Shown one piece after another: positions 27,459 through 42,112 of a DNA stretch of 64,000 bases (position 1 is the stretch's first letter; the number at the start of each line of letters is the position of its first letter). Source of the stretch: Dermatophagoides farinae (taxonomy: Eukaryota > Arthropoda > Arachnida > Sarcoptiformes > Pyroglyphidae); contig NC_134677.1 in assembly GCF_024713945.1 (NCBI RefSeq), forward strand, positions 8,082,001-8,146,000, read 5' to 3'. Both the position numbers and the translations under genes were made by a program. The notes under the pieces are model-generated. The model had not been told where the DNA came from. It worked only from the letters and a program-made list of their open reading frames with translations, and did not search any database.

Positions 27459-29750
27459 ACGTTGATATGACTCTTTCAACACTTTTTTTTTATTATTATT
27501 ATCAAATTGAAATGGTCGTTGTTTTCGTTGTTATTATTGGATTGGATTGGATGATGATGATGATCAAAATATAAATGGTGAAGAAAATATGTAGTGAATG
27601 GTGAACATCAAATCAAGGAAACACACAGACACACACACACACACACACACACATAGCGCCAAATAAAGGCATGATGATAATGTCCAAACAAGAGAGAGAG
27701 AGAGAGAGACATGGTCAACAAATTTTTCATTTTTTTTTCTGTCTAAAAGTAAAATACGTGATATGGATAATGAAACAAAAGAAAAAACAAAACAAAAATG
27801 AACATAAGAACAAAATAGAATAAATCAATCGATCGATCGGATTGGAATGGATTGATCGGTGGTTCAAATCAATAATTATCATCATCATTATGAATTATGA
27901 ACAAAAATTACCAATTAAAATGTAACAGCCATATTCATTCAATACTAAATTATATATGATTGATAAAAAAACATTGAAATAAAACATCTGCCACACGGAC
28001 AAAATTGTTGGACATTGTAACAACACACACAGGCAGACAGAATGAAATGGCGCCTTCATTTTTTGTTTCCATTTTCATCTTGTTTGTCTGTTTGGTAGTA
28101 ATCAATTGAAATCATACGGTGAATGAATGTGTACAGATGTGTTTGTTGTTTTAAGGCCGGTTTTTTTTCTGCCATACTGAATTCACATGCATTTATTAAC
28201 AGCAGCAGCAGCAACAGCCTGTTGAATATTAACATTGAAATGAATTATTGAAAGAATATTATCATCTTCATCGTTGTTAAACACCGATATTGCATGTTTG
28301 AACATGGCTGATGACGATGATGATCATCAATGAAAAGTGAATGGAATGGACACACAGATATTGATGAAAGTACAGACGAACACAGATATTGCTCTCTCTC
28401 ACTCTATCTCTTTTTGATTTTGATTAAGATGATGATGATCATCATCATCATTATTATCGAATAAAAAGAGAAACAAGAACTAAATGAATGATGATGATGA
28501 TGATGATGATACAAGAAAAGAGCAGCACAAGCAATAAAAACCTGTGTGGACCTCGAAATATTCATTTCTTTCTTTCTCTTTTTGATTTAATTTTTTTTTT
28601 CTCAAATCATCTAATGTGAACAATATTATCAAATTGAATTCAATATATTTTTTTTCTGGTTTAACAATTTATTAATTCAATTCAATTCAACATAATATCC
28701 GGTATTTCTATCGGGTTTTATTTCCAGTATAATCCGATTTTTTTTAGAGAGAGAAAGACTGGCTGATGATTTTTGTTTGTTGTAAGCCAATTTCATTTTT
28801 TTTTCTAGATTATTATCAAACTTTGTTGATTGATTGATTGATTGATTTTTTTTTTGATCGTTTTTGTTTATGGAATTGAAATTTGATGCTGATGATGATC
28901 ATCATCATTGGGCTAAATAAATAAATAAACAAATAGGATCATATTCATATCGATGAGAAAGTGGTGGTGGTGGTGGTGGAAATAAAAAAAAAACATTTTG
29001 TGATCAATTGAAAAATATTTTTTTTTGCGATTGAAGCCGATTATTCAAGGATTATTTGCTTGTTTGTTTTGTTTTGTTTTGTTTTTTCGTAAAACAAGGA
29101 AACAACACAAAGAAGAAGAAGAAGAAGTAAAAAAAAAATCAAAGCTAATCAAATCATGACAATCGAATCAAATTGAATCAAATGTTTTTTTTCTGAAGAA
29201 AAAAAAACAAGACAAAACAATCATTTTTTTTTGGCAACAGAAAAAGCAATACTTACATGCTCATGAATTTCAAATTGAATTATAAATCGATCCACATAAA
29301 GAATAATGATTTTCAATCAAATGAATGAGTGAATGAATGGAAAAAAAATTTGAAAATTGTGCAATCCACAACAACAACAAACAAACAACAAACAATCTCA
29401 AGGATTGAAATTTTTTATCAATACAATTTATGCATAATCAACAAATATGTATATACCATATGGCCAAAATATGTTTGCCACTTATTATCATCATTTTTAT
29501 TATTATTATTATTATTACTTGAATCCTAGTAAAAAATCAATTCAATCGATCGATTGATCGATTTGTGATTGAATCATTTTTTTTTTTGAATCGTTTTGTT
29601 TACACTACATAAAAATGTGACGAAAGACAAAAGTGAAATGAATGTTGTCGACAATGATAAAAAATGTAACGAAAACAAACAAACAAACAACATTTGAATT
29701 ATGAAAATATGAATAAATAAGTTTTTTTTTTTTTGGAATTTGGATACATC
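26175..29750. other. Intergenic stretch upstream of spire
   Basis: About 3.6 kb of microsatellites: (CA)n at about 26261-26282 and 27424-27450, (GA)n at 27069-27089 and 27691-27709, plus (GAT)n. A patch near 26700-26760 (CACGCGCGCAGCTGC and following non-repetitive bases) is unusually GC-rich and could lie near the spire promoter. GGCGCTA appears on the minus strand near 27653-27659. No gene is supported. Confidence 0.5.
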
Positions 29751-30367
29751 TCATTCTTTATAATATCCACCATATTTATCCATTGATTCGTATTTATTAT
29801 TATCACCAGAATTGCCATCATCACCACCACCAGTAGCGCCACCAGAACTGCCACCACCCATTCCAAAACCACCATCTTGACCACGTGCAACAAGTGTTTG
29901 AATTTGTTCACGAACTGGTCGAACTTCTTGTGTAACCTGTCGAAATGGTGTAATAATTTCTCTTACTTCTTGAATGATTGGTTTACGAATATTCTGTATA
30001 AGAACATCCGGTTCATCGATAGTATTATGTTTGAATATCTGTCCAGCATGGCTAAAATGTTTTTGTATTGGATTAATTCTTGTTGAATGTGAATTAAAAC
30101 GCAATGTTAATGGTAATGGTTCAGAATTAATATCGACCACTGGTGTTCGGCCCATTTGTCGGGAACCAGACACTGGAAATGTTTGAACCGAATGTTTTGA
30201 ATGAATGGCAGCATCGATACCATTCATTGAATAACCGCCATTATTATTGCCACCATAGGATGCATAGGAAATACCGATGAATAGAAAAATTGATGCCTGA
30301 ATGTGAAATGAAAATTAGGTAAGAAGATTGATAAATTGAAAAAAAAACTTACAACGTATTTTATCAT
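29751..30367 (-). CDS. Secreted glycine-rich structural protein, paralogue of the 32293-32905 gene
   Basis: Two exons (30367-30353 and 30296-29751) give 186 residues. The first encodes only MIKYV; the join makes a signal peptide (MIKYVASIFLFIGISYA). After a short Gly/Asn stretch comes a conserved core of about 110 residues containing TPVVDINSEPLPLTLRFNSH, QKHFSHAGQ, DEPDVLIQN, KPIIQEVREII and QEVRPVREQIQTLVARGQDG, then a Gly/Ser/Asp-rich tail ending in YGGYYKE. The sister gene has the same core and the same exon layout but a different tail. Signal peptide, Gly-rich ends and Tyr-rich tail suggest a cuticle or other extracellular matrix protein. I do not recognise the family by name and infer the role only from composition. 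Confidence 0.85.
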
Positions 30368-30488
30368 GTTTTCAACACAAAAAAAAACAACTGAACACTG
30401 GAAAAAATTTGAAATTTTCACTGAAAAAAAATTTGAATTTTTCTGTTTGAGATTCTATTCGTGTTCAATATGCACACGATGACCAAGT

Positions 30489-30498
30489 ATTTATATAC
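30489..30498 (-). promoter_or_regulatory. TATA box of the minus-strand secreted protein gene
   Basis: TATATAAATA on the minus strand, about 122-131 bp upstream of the start codon at 30367, which would leave a 5' leader of roughly 100 bp. The sister gene has a TATA box at a similar distance. Confidence 0.6.
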
Positions 30499-30667
30499 CA
30501 AGTTTTTCTAACACATTACACACACACACACACACTTGTAATAAAGAGATATTTGTTTTCCCATTTGTGGCAATTACAAATGCATAAAAAAATGGACTTT
30601 TGAACAAACAAACAAACAAAAAAGAAAAATTAATGGCCAGATTGGTTTTAATTGTTCATTATTTTTT

Positions 30668-30703
<36 letters not shown>

Positions 30704-32190
30704 CGGTGTACTCGGCATTACTTCATCCAATTATCCCTGTGTGTGTGTGTGTAGCGGTACTTTGATATATGACAATTGTAAGAAAAGAAACGAAAAAAAA
30801 ACATCAATTTACCCAAAAAAAGCCTAAGGGCTATATATCTCTATATATATTGGAATAAAAATCGATGAATATTTTAATTCAGATCAAGTGTGTGTGTGTA
30901 ATTGAAATAAATGATGGTAATGATCTCGATACATTTACTATGTTTGTTTGTTTTTTTTTGTTGTCATTTTTTTCTTTTTGGATCATTCACTCAAATAATT
31001 TGAATGAATGGTGAAAAACGTAATCATTTTTTTTTCATTTGATATGAAAAAAATGATTACGAAATATTTGTGTGTGTGTGTACACATGTGTTTCACTGTG
31101 TGTGTGTGTTTGAAAAAAAAATTATTTAACAATTAAAGTAAACAATTAAAAACAACAACAGCAATCATCATCAAAAAAAACACGGTCCGAAGATTTGTTT
31201 TTTTTCGTTGCTGTTTTGCACATTTGCATTTGAAATAAATGTTCACCACACACATACACAAGGTGACAATTGAAAACTGTCCATAAAATGATGATTTAAA
31301 TAAGATTTTGTCAGTTTGGTGTGTTGCAAAAACAATTTACTGTTTTTTGTTTATCCGTTTTGTTTCTGGTTGATAATTGTTTCTGTTTTTTTTTTGTTTT
31401 TTTTTCTGCTGAAAAAATGATAATTATCATTTCTTGGTGATAATTGCCATTTCAGGTTATGATAAATGATATGATGCATTGATCCGGATTTTTTTCAGTG
31501 TGTGTGTGTATGGGACATATGTGGTGTTCCAAATAAAGAACAAGAAAACAATACTAATAATTGACCAAATAGTCAAATGTCATTTGGAATTATGATGCTA
31601 CACAAAAACAAAGATTTTGTAACACAAAACAAAACAAAACAAAAAAATGCAAATCACTTATGATTGACCTATATCGGTTAATTAATACATACCGCCATCA
31701 AATGAACATAGAAATCACCTATATATATATTATCTATCATTATATGTGTGTGTGTTTGTTTGAAGATAAAAACAAATACAAAAAAACTTTTTTTTTCGGA
31801 TAATCAACCTAATAGACAGATATATTGATTTGAAATCATTATACCGTTGTATAATGTTGGGTTTAATTGTTTTTGTGCCAATGAGTGTGGAGGAGGTGGC
31901 TGTGGATGAGGAATACGGAACCAGAAACAAAACAAAAAAACAGAAAAAACAGAAAAAAATGGTGTGTATGTTATTTGTTGTTGTCAAATTTAAATCACCT
32001 CGTGTAAAATAGTAGTTGAAAACAAGTAGAAAAAAAATTAGATAATTCAATCATAATTAAAGAGGAAACAAACAAACAAACAAAAAAAAAATCCAATAGA
32101 CCAAATAGAAAATTATCCCGTCTATTTTTTTTCGGGTAAAAAATTTTCGTTTCTGGTATTTCGACAAAAAAACAGAACACCAAACATCGA
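30499..32190. other. Region between two divergent paralogues
   Basis: About 1.7 kb with long (TG)n runs (30669-30700, 30739-30754, 31070-31082), A/T runs and a TTTTTCATTTGATATGAAAAA inverted repeat near 31028-31048. It probably contains shared control sequence for the divergent pair. A 60-codon open frame at 31830-32012 is not convincing. Confidence 0.5.
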
Positions 32191-32200
32191 GTATATAAAC
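32191..32200 (+). promoter_or_regulatory. TATA box of the plus-strand secreted protein gene
   Basis: GTATATAAAC about 95-100 bp upstream of the start codon at 32293, leaving room for a leader of about 65 bp. Confidence 0.65.
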
Positions 32201-32292
32201 ATTGGACAGATCGATAGTGAAAATCATATCCACAGTGTTTTATCATCATCATCATCATTGTTTTCGATTTTTTAAAAAAGAAATTTTCAATA

Positions 32293-32905
32293 ATGTTTTC
32301 GGTAAAGTTTTTTTCTTCTGAAATTTTTTTTTATTTGTTTGTTTGTTGTTGTTGTTGTTTTTTTCTAGATTTCATTTTTTGCATTTTCCATCATTGGTTT
32401 GGTTTCAGCATCATATGGTGGCGGCGGTGGTGGTGGTGGTGGTGGTGGCCATTATGATCATTCTGTAGATGCTGCAGTAAAATCTAAACATTCAGTCAGC
32501 CTATATCCAGTACATAGTAGCCATGATCCGGGTAAAACACCGGTAGTAGATATCAATTCCGGTCCATTGCCATTAACATTACGTTTTAATTCACATTCAT
32601 CAAATATCAACGCTATACAGAAACATTTTAGTCATCCGGGACAAGTACAAAAACAGAATGCCATCGATGAACCGGATTTATTGATCCAAAACATTAAGAA
32701 ACCAGTTATTCAAGAGGTACGAGAAGTGATTGCACCATATCGCCATCGTACACAAGAAGTGAGACCAGTTCGTGAACGTATTGAAACATTGATCGCTAAA
32801 GGCCAAGATGGTATGATTGGTGGTGGTGGCGGTGGTGGCGGTAGTCATGGCTATGAACAAGCCAAACAAGTTTCATATCCACAGGAAGGATATTCAAAAA
32901 AATAA
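32293..32905 (+). CDS. Secreted glycine-rich structural protein, paralogue of the 29751-30367 gene
   Basis: Exon 1 (32293-32301) encodes just MFS, and exon 2 (32369-32905) completes a signal peptide (MFSISFFAFSIIGLVSA). Mature chain: an 11-Gly run, HYDHSVDAAVKSKHSV, then the core shared with the divergent sister: TPVVDINSGPLPLTLRFNSH, IQKHFSHPGQ, DEPDLLIQNIKKPVIQEVRE, RTQEVRPVRERIETLIAKGQ. A second Gly run and a short Lys-ending tail follow. 181 residues. An extracellular cuticle or matrix role is inferred from signal, Gly-rich ends and lack of membrane spans. A possible AATAAA is at 33092-33097. Confidence 0.86.
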
Positions 32906-33363
32906 TCAAAAAAAAAAAAGAAAAAATTTTTAATCTTCAAGGCAAAAAAAAATTCAATGATGACCGGTTAAGTTTGTGTGTGTGTGTGTTACGCTTAACA
33001 TTTTAATAATTAATCACTTATTTAATAATCAATTTAATCAATCATAAAATGATAATTTCTTTTGAGAAAAAATTACATTTTATCTCAACTTAATAAAAAA
33101 CACAAATGAAAAAAAAATTTGAATCGTGAAATTTCAAATTTTCAACCATTTTGACATTTATGGTTCTTTAGTGTGGAAATAGAACCATAGCGCTTGCTCA
33201 CGATGTTTCGATTTACGCGGCAAAATGATGTGTGTGTGTGTGTGTGTGTGTCTGTGTTTTTGTTTGACAGTTAGCGCCGCACGTTTATTGTTTTGATTTT
33301 TTTTATTCTTTGAATACGAAATATGATCGTTGAAAAAATTCGTTTTTAAAAAATAACCTGAAA
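32906..33363. other. Intergenic spacer with possible promoter of the 33364 gene
   Basis: The poly(A) signal of the upstream gene lies at 33092-33097. A (TG)n run lies at 33231-33251. On the minus strand, near 33272-33280, GCGGCGCTAACTG resembles the CTCF-like element found at the Dscam cassettes, about 85 bp before the next start codon. Confidence 0.45.
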
Positions 33364-34287
33364 ATGGATTCTTCTCAAGATGATTTTGTTTTACCACCGA
33401 TTAATGATCAAAAATGTGAAGAATTATTTGATAAACTATTCGATAAAAATAACAATGATAATGATGAACATTTAAATGTGAAAAAACCGATTCGAACATA
33501 TCAAAAAGTGAAACCGAAATTCGTTCGATTCCTTGATGACGTTGACGATAATGATGATGATGACGATGATAATGACGATGATGATTTTCACAGCGAAGAT
33601 GATCCAGAATCTTTAGACGAAAATCATGAACCATTATTCAATGACAATGAAAATGGTAAAAAAAAGAAACGAAAAACCGTACGGAAAAAGAAATTAGCCT
33701 ATCCAAATGTTTCGAAAGATGCCGTTCTTGAAGCATTCCAGAAAGCTATCGAATCCAAAGAATTACCAGATTTTGATGAAATTGAAAAATTTCCATTAGA
33801 AATTCGAACCATTGCCGAACAAAAAGAACAAAAGAAAAGGCAACGAAAATCAATACGACAACCAATCAAGAAGCCGAAAGTCCAAAAGAAATCGATTTCT
33901 AAGGTTGATCAAAATCAAGAGAATGTTATTGCCAACGAAAACATTCATCCACGTCGAAGTACTCGTTCAAGAAAATCAAATATTTTGATTGAACGAAATG
34001 TCAACAAAACAGAATGTATACCAACCAATGAAGAAAAAAATTGTAAAAAAGATTTGTTCAATCTAGATGAATCCTGCATATCTCCTATTTCTCATCACAA
34101 AAATAGCCGAAAATCTGAAAAATTAATCGACAAAAATGATTTAACCCAAAGAAAAACTACAGCAATCAAAAGTAGTACACCATTTAATTCGACAAGAAGT
34201 CGTACATTAGGGAAAAGACGAGTGGCTTCAAAATATCGATTCTCTCCAAATTCAAAAATTGATTTACCATCATCATCATCATCATAG
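33364..34287 (+). CDS. Unrecognised acidic and lysine-rich protein, probably nuclear
   Basis: A single-exon frame of 307 residues with a good start context (GAAAATGG). I do not recognise the family. Seen: a start motif DDFVLPPINDQKCEELFDKLF; KPKFVRFLDDVDD, where K-F-V-R-F fits the RVxF docking pattern for protein phosphatase 1; a long Asp/Asn/Glu tract; a KKKKRKTVRKKK basic cluster that could be a nuclear localisation signal; a short ordered-looking segment (SKDAVLEAFQKAIESKELPDFDEIEKFP); then a Lys/Arg/Ser-rich disordered half ending in SKYRFSPNSKIDLP. Candidate cyclin-dependent kinase sites (SP) occur near the end. A chromatin or cell-cycle scaffold is possible but only guessed. Likely AATAAA at 34407-34412 or 34431-34436. 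Confidence 0.75.
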   Translation: MDSSQDDFVLPPINDQKCEELFDKLFDKNNNDNDEHLNVKKPIRTYQKVKPKFVRFLDDVDDNDDDDDDNDDDDFHSEDDPESLDENHEPLFNDNENGKKKKRKTVRKKKLAYPNVSKDAVLEAFQKAIESKELPDFDEIEKFPLEIRTIAEQKEQKKRQRKSIRQPIKKPKVQKKSISKVDQNQENVIANENIHPRRSTRSRKSNILIERNVNKTECIPTNEEKNCKKDLFNLDESCISPISHHKNSRKSEKLIDKNDLTQRKTTAIKSSTPFNSTRSRTLGKRRVASKYRFSPNSKIDLPSSSSS

Positions 34288-34629
34288 TTTTTTAAATCGT
34301 CATTTTTTTATAATGATTATTTTTATCTTACGTATTATTATCTCATCATTTTTTTATTTATCTCGATTTCATACACCAAGCTCTTTGACTAAAAAAAATT
34401 TCTGTAAATAAATTATAAATTTAAAAAATTAATAAAAATCAGTCCAATTTGAATTGATTTTGTAGACAATTTTGGAACGTACTCTATGAATGGTAATATG
34501 TTTGACAAAGGCCGAATATTTGGTGTCCCATTTTTTTTTTTGTTTTTGCATGCTTGCCATTGCAACGATTTTTTTAAAATTTAATTTAAAAATTGTTACA
34601 ATTTTGAAAATAATTCCGATTTTATCATC
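34288..34629. other. Short spacer before RPB2
   Basis: Holds two AATAAA hexamers (34407-34412, 34431-34436) for the upstream gene and must contain the RPB2 promoter. No TATA box is obvious. Confidence 0.5.
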
Positions 34630-38291
<3,662 letters not shown>

Positions 38292-38295
38292 AATT

Positions 38296-38301
38296 TTTAT
38301 T
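38296..38301 (-). terminator. Poly(A) signal for BCAS2, just past the RPB2 stop
   Basis: AATAAA on the minus strand begins 90 bp past the BCAS2 stop and lies only 4-10 bp from the RPB2 stop codon, so the two convergent messages probably overlap. Confidence 0.5.
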
Positions 38302-38390
38302 GAATTTAATTTTACATTTCTAATGATGAATTGAACAATGATCAATCAATATTATTACAATGATTATTTTGTTTGTAATATTACAATCAA

Positions 38391-39117
38391 TTATTCTTTT
38401 TGTTGAAAATTTTGCTTTTGCTGTTGTTGTAATTTAATCAGGTCCGTTTCGAGTTGTAAACAAGCTCGTTCAATTTCATAATTTTTACCGACCAATGAAA
38501 CCCAATTTTCTTCAAGAATCTTAATCTGCTCTCCAGCTTGTGTTTGGCTATTTTTACGTAATAGATTTATATCCTGAATTTGTTTTCGAATCTTTTCCAG
38601 GTGAGCCTTTGATCGTGCCAACAATTGTGTCATAATTGAATTGTACATTTTCGATGTTTCGGTTCCATATTCTGTTAATAGTTCGAGATTTTGTATTCGA
38701 ATAGCTTGATGTTCAAGTTGTGTAAATGAATTTTCCAAACATTCTTGCCATGCCCATATATCGTTCAATTTGCCGGTTGATGGTGATGGTAATTCATAAC
38801 GTTTCATGTTCAATTGTTCCATCGATTGGCCATTGTTTAAACGTTCGAATTCTTTGCGTAAAATGTCAGTCTAAATTTAAATAATAAAAATATATTCATT
38901 ATTTAAAGGCATAAGATGAACAATCATTTTGGGATTAAAATACCTCAAATTTATTCACATCCAATGTCGGCAGATTCGGTAATGATTCCAAATAATTTTT
39001 TGTTGGACGATATCGTTTTGTTTCATCTTCAACCATTTGAGCAACCGCTAAACGAACTTCAGAATTATTAAATTCATTATCAATATAAGGTAAAGCATCA
39101 ACAAGATCCGAATACAT
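38391..39117 (-). CDS. BCAS2: Pre-mRNA splicing factor SPF27 (BCAS2), NTC/Prp19 complex subunit
   Basis: Core member of the Prp19-CDC5L complex, which activates the spliceosome. Two exons (39117-38944, 38870-38391) join in phase 0 and give 217 residues, near the 225 of the human protein. Start region MYSDLVDALPYID, then VAQMVEDETKRYRPTKNYLE, YELPSPSTGK, WQECLENSFTQLEHQAIRI and ENWVSLVGKNYEIERACLQL are all family hallmarks; the C-terminal half is predicted coiled coil and ends in a Gln-rich tail. It is divergent from the phosphatidylserine synthase gene (483 bp between start codons) and convergent with RPB2. Confidence 0.95.
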
Positions 39118-39600
39118 CTTGTTTGTTTTATTTGTTAAAAAAAATTTAATTTAATTTAATTTAATTTTCAAAACATTTCAACTTCGTTGACAAATGAATA
39201 AAAATCTACTCAATTAACGTGTTATTCGAAGCTATTAACACCTTAATTGAATTGTTGCGTTGAAATAGAAGAATCGAACCACCAAAAGAAAAAAAAATTC
39301 ACATGTGAATGGCTAAAATAAATTATCATTTGACCTAATCATGCCACTTGTTGTTGTTGTTGTTGGCTGTGTAGACCAAGTATAGCGGTTTAAATTTATT
39401 TTTTTCGTAATTTTTTTTTCTTTACTTTGTAAAATTCAATCTAATTTCAAATGTTTGCCATCTTTTTTTTGACATCATCATCATCATTATCATCACCCGT
39501 TATTCATCAAATGTTGTGATTAGAATTTTTTTAAAAACCAAAAGAGCTTGTGTTTTTTTTTGTAAACCGATTAAATTTTTTCGAATTTTGAACATCACTA
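39118..39600. promoter_or_regulatory. Divergent promoter region between BCAS2 and phosphatidylserine synthase
   Basis: A 483-bp space between two start codons on opposite strands. It holds (TTTAA)n next to the BCAS2 start, (GTT)5 at about 39351-39364 and no clear TATA box. A shared promoter is inferred from arrangement only. Confidence 0.5.
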
Positions 39601-41438
39601 ATGAGCCAAACAAAGTCATCACCAAGTATATTGTTTTCATTAAATTCTAATACAAATATTAGATATGAAGAATTTGACGAAGAAACGAAAACTGATTCGA
39701 ATGATGGGTCAAAAAAACTGATTACAGCACACGATTGGCAATCGTACAATACTCAGGATGTTTTCGATGATGGAACACAAACTTTTTTTTGGTAATTTTT
39801 CGTTTTATCCACTTATTGATGTTAATTTTTTTTCATTGTAACAGGAGAGCTCATACATTGACCGTATTATTTTTTATGCTTACCGGTCTGGTTTATGTGG
39901 CCCTTGTTGAAAAACCTTCATTGGATACAAATTATAATGTCAAACGGTATGATTCTATGATAGTAATCAAATAAAGTTTTTATTTATTCAAAAAAAAAAC
40001 AACCTTTCAGTGGTTTAGTAGCTGTTGTTTTGGTGTTCATATTTTTTGGTATAACACAAATACCAGACGGTCCATTTATACGTCCACATCCTGGTAGGTC
40101 GAATATTCCGAAAAAATTGTTTTGTTAATCTTTTCATGATTTTCAGCTTTATGGAGATTGGTTCTATGTTTGACAATTATCTATGAGCTCTCACTTATTT
40201 ATATTTTATTTCAAGTAAGTATATCAGATTAAACATTATCATGAATTAATTTTTTTTTTGATTTACAGACACCTGACGATGCCCGTAAATTATTGACACA
40301 TATTGATCCATCACTTGGAAAACCGTTAATGGAAAAAGATTATGGTGGTAATTGTAGAATATATGATAAAGACAAACCAGATGATCCTTTTCATAATGTA
40401 AAAGATAAGCTTGATATTTTCGTTCCAACACATTTTTTTCGGATGGTGGCTCAAAACTTTGATGATAAGAGATTGGTGGCTATGTACAGTCATTAGCATA
40501 ATGTTTGAATTATTAGAATATACTTTAGAACATCAGCTACCAAATTTCAGTGAATGCTGGTGGGATCATGTATGTCTAATATAAATAATCATTGGAAAAT
40601 ATATCTAACACATTTTCATTTCAGTGGATTCTTGATGCATTGATTTGTAATGGATCCGGAATCTATTTAGGAATGTTATCGCTCAAATACTTATACATGA
40701 AACCATATGATTGGCGTGGTCTATGGAATATTCCTACATATCGTGGAAAATTGAAACGAATTGTTGCTCAATTTGGGCCACACAGTTGGCTTCAATTTGA
40801 TTGGCGTCCATTTTCAAGTTTTGATCGTTGGATTGCCACATTATTGCTCATCATTACGGTAAATGAATGATAATTATAATGGTTAGAAAATAAGTTTTCA
40901 AAACAATTCCTTTTTCAGATGTTGGTAGCCGAGTTGAATACTTTTTATTTAAAATATGTTCTATGGTTAGAACCTCCACATGCCTTAAATCTCATGCGAT
41001 TAATATTGTTGGTATTTTCCGGTGCTGTCGCATTACGAGAAACGTTTCAATATCTAGATGATCCGTAAGTTCAAACATTTTTTTTCTAATTGTAACACAA
41101 TAGAATAACACACATTTGTTCATCATTTGTGCAGAGATTGCACTAAATTTGGTCGTCAATCTTGGGTGTTGATTGCAATCATAATAACCGAACTGTTGAT
41201 AATACTCAAATTTGATTTTGAAGTAATTACGAAGCCATTACCTAAACATGTTCTATATTCATGGATTGGTGCTATAATTATTCTAACTGTTTGGACTTTC
41301 TGGAGATTTTTATTAAAAAACACTATACAATTTATGTATCAAAATAGGAAACCTAATGTTGTAATCAAATCGAATAATGTTAATGTTATTGATTCTACGA
41401 CTAAACGAAAAAATCCAAGAATCAAAAAATCGCAATAA
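39601..41438 (+). CDS. PTDSS1: Phosphatidylserine synthase (PTDSS1-like) with an apparent one-base frameshift
   Basis: ER membrane enzyme that swaps the head group of phosphatidylcholine or ethanolamine for serine. Eight exons: 39601-39791, 39845-39946, 40011-40093, 40147-40214, 40269-40569, 40625-40858, 40919-41064 and 41135-41438; about 475 residues, as in animals. Seen: [102 protein letters not shown]. In exon 5 the frame breaks after FVPTHFF: a run of seven T at 40433-40439 is one longer than needed for [16 protein letters not shown], which continues in another frame, and the exon is 301 rather than 300 bp. A sequencing or assembly error in the T run is the simplest reading, since everything else is conserved. 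Confidence 0.93.
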
Positions 41439-41439
41439 A
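41434..41439 (+). terminator. AATAAA overlapping the phosphatidylserine synthase stop codon
   Basis: CAATAAAA contains both the stop TAA (41436-41438) and an exact AATAAA, so the 3' untranslated region may be extremely short. Confidence 0.4.
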
Positions 41440-41445
41440 AATGTC

Positions 41446-41451
41446 TTTATT
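41446..41451 (-). terminator. Poly(A) signal for RpS13
   Basis: AATAAA on the minus strand, 65-70 bp past the RpS13 stop codon and 8 bp from the stop of the convergent neighbour. Confidence 0.55.
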
Positions 41452-41515
41452 TTTTTTGTTGTAGTTGTAGTTGTTGTTGTCAAAAGATAAATGAAAAAAA
41501 AATTATTTCTTCAAT

Positions 41516-42112
41516 CTATGCAACCAATGCTGAAGCGGTCGATGATTCGTATCGCCAATTTGGTGCAAGCACACTTTTGGTTTTATAATAACGAGCCAAA
41601 CGATGAATACGGCTTTCCACCAAAATCAATCGAAATTTGGCATCTTTATCTTTCCTGTTTCGTTCCAAATGTTTACGAATGGCAACAGCTTTTTTGATCA
41701 AATAATATAAATCTTCGGGCAATGATGGTGCTAGGCCTCGTTTCTTAAGAATACGCAAAATTTTGTTACCAGTCACCCAACGAACCTGAGCAACACCATA
41801 CCAATCTCTAAGCATAACACCAATTTGTGATGGTCGCATGCCTTTCTTTGCCAATTTCGAGATATGATCAACTACATCATCAGTCGTCAATTTGAGCCAC
41901 TAAAATAACAATCAAAATATGAATAAAATCGATTCAAAATCAAAGAAATATATTCAACTTACGCTTGGTACACTGCGACGATATGGTAAAGCTGATTGGG
42001 ATATACCCTTGCTTTGAAATTTATGGAAAAAATAGACATTTTTCAATTAGTAAAACATTTTAAAATTATCTTAGATCAAAATAACATACCCAGGTGCATG
42101 CATACGACCCAT
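41516..42112 (-). CDS. RpS13: Small ribosomal subunit protein S13 (uS15)
   Basis: Cytosolic 40S ribosomal protein. Three exons (42112-42090, 42011-41963, 41899-41516) join to give exactly 151 residues, the invariant length in animals. Sequence matches throughout: [99 protein letters not shown]. Splitting the first residues over tiny exons is usual for ribosomal protein genes. Upstream, on its strand, a pyrimidine stretch (about 42195-42240: CTCGTTCTCGCTCTCTTTC) could provide the 5' TOP start typical of translation genes. Confidence 0.98.

Noticed and set aside
31830-32012. Sixty-codon open frame in the divergent spacer, with a hydrophobic start
   Set aside because: It begins with a non-ATG codon, ends in Lys-rich A-run translation and has no splice or poly(A) context.
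39262-39285. tRNA B-box-like GGTGGTTCGATTC on the minus strand
   Set aside because: The T-stem does not pair, a T run replaces the 5' half, and no acceptor stem is found.
40433-40500. The early stop in phosphatidylserine synthase as a real short isoform
   Set aside because: The frame after the T run is strongly conserved to the C-terminus and the exon is one base too long, which points to an indel and not a designed end.
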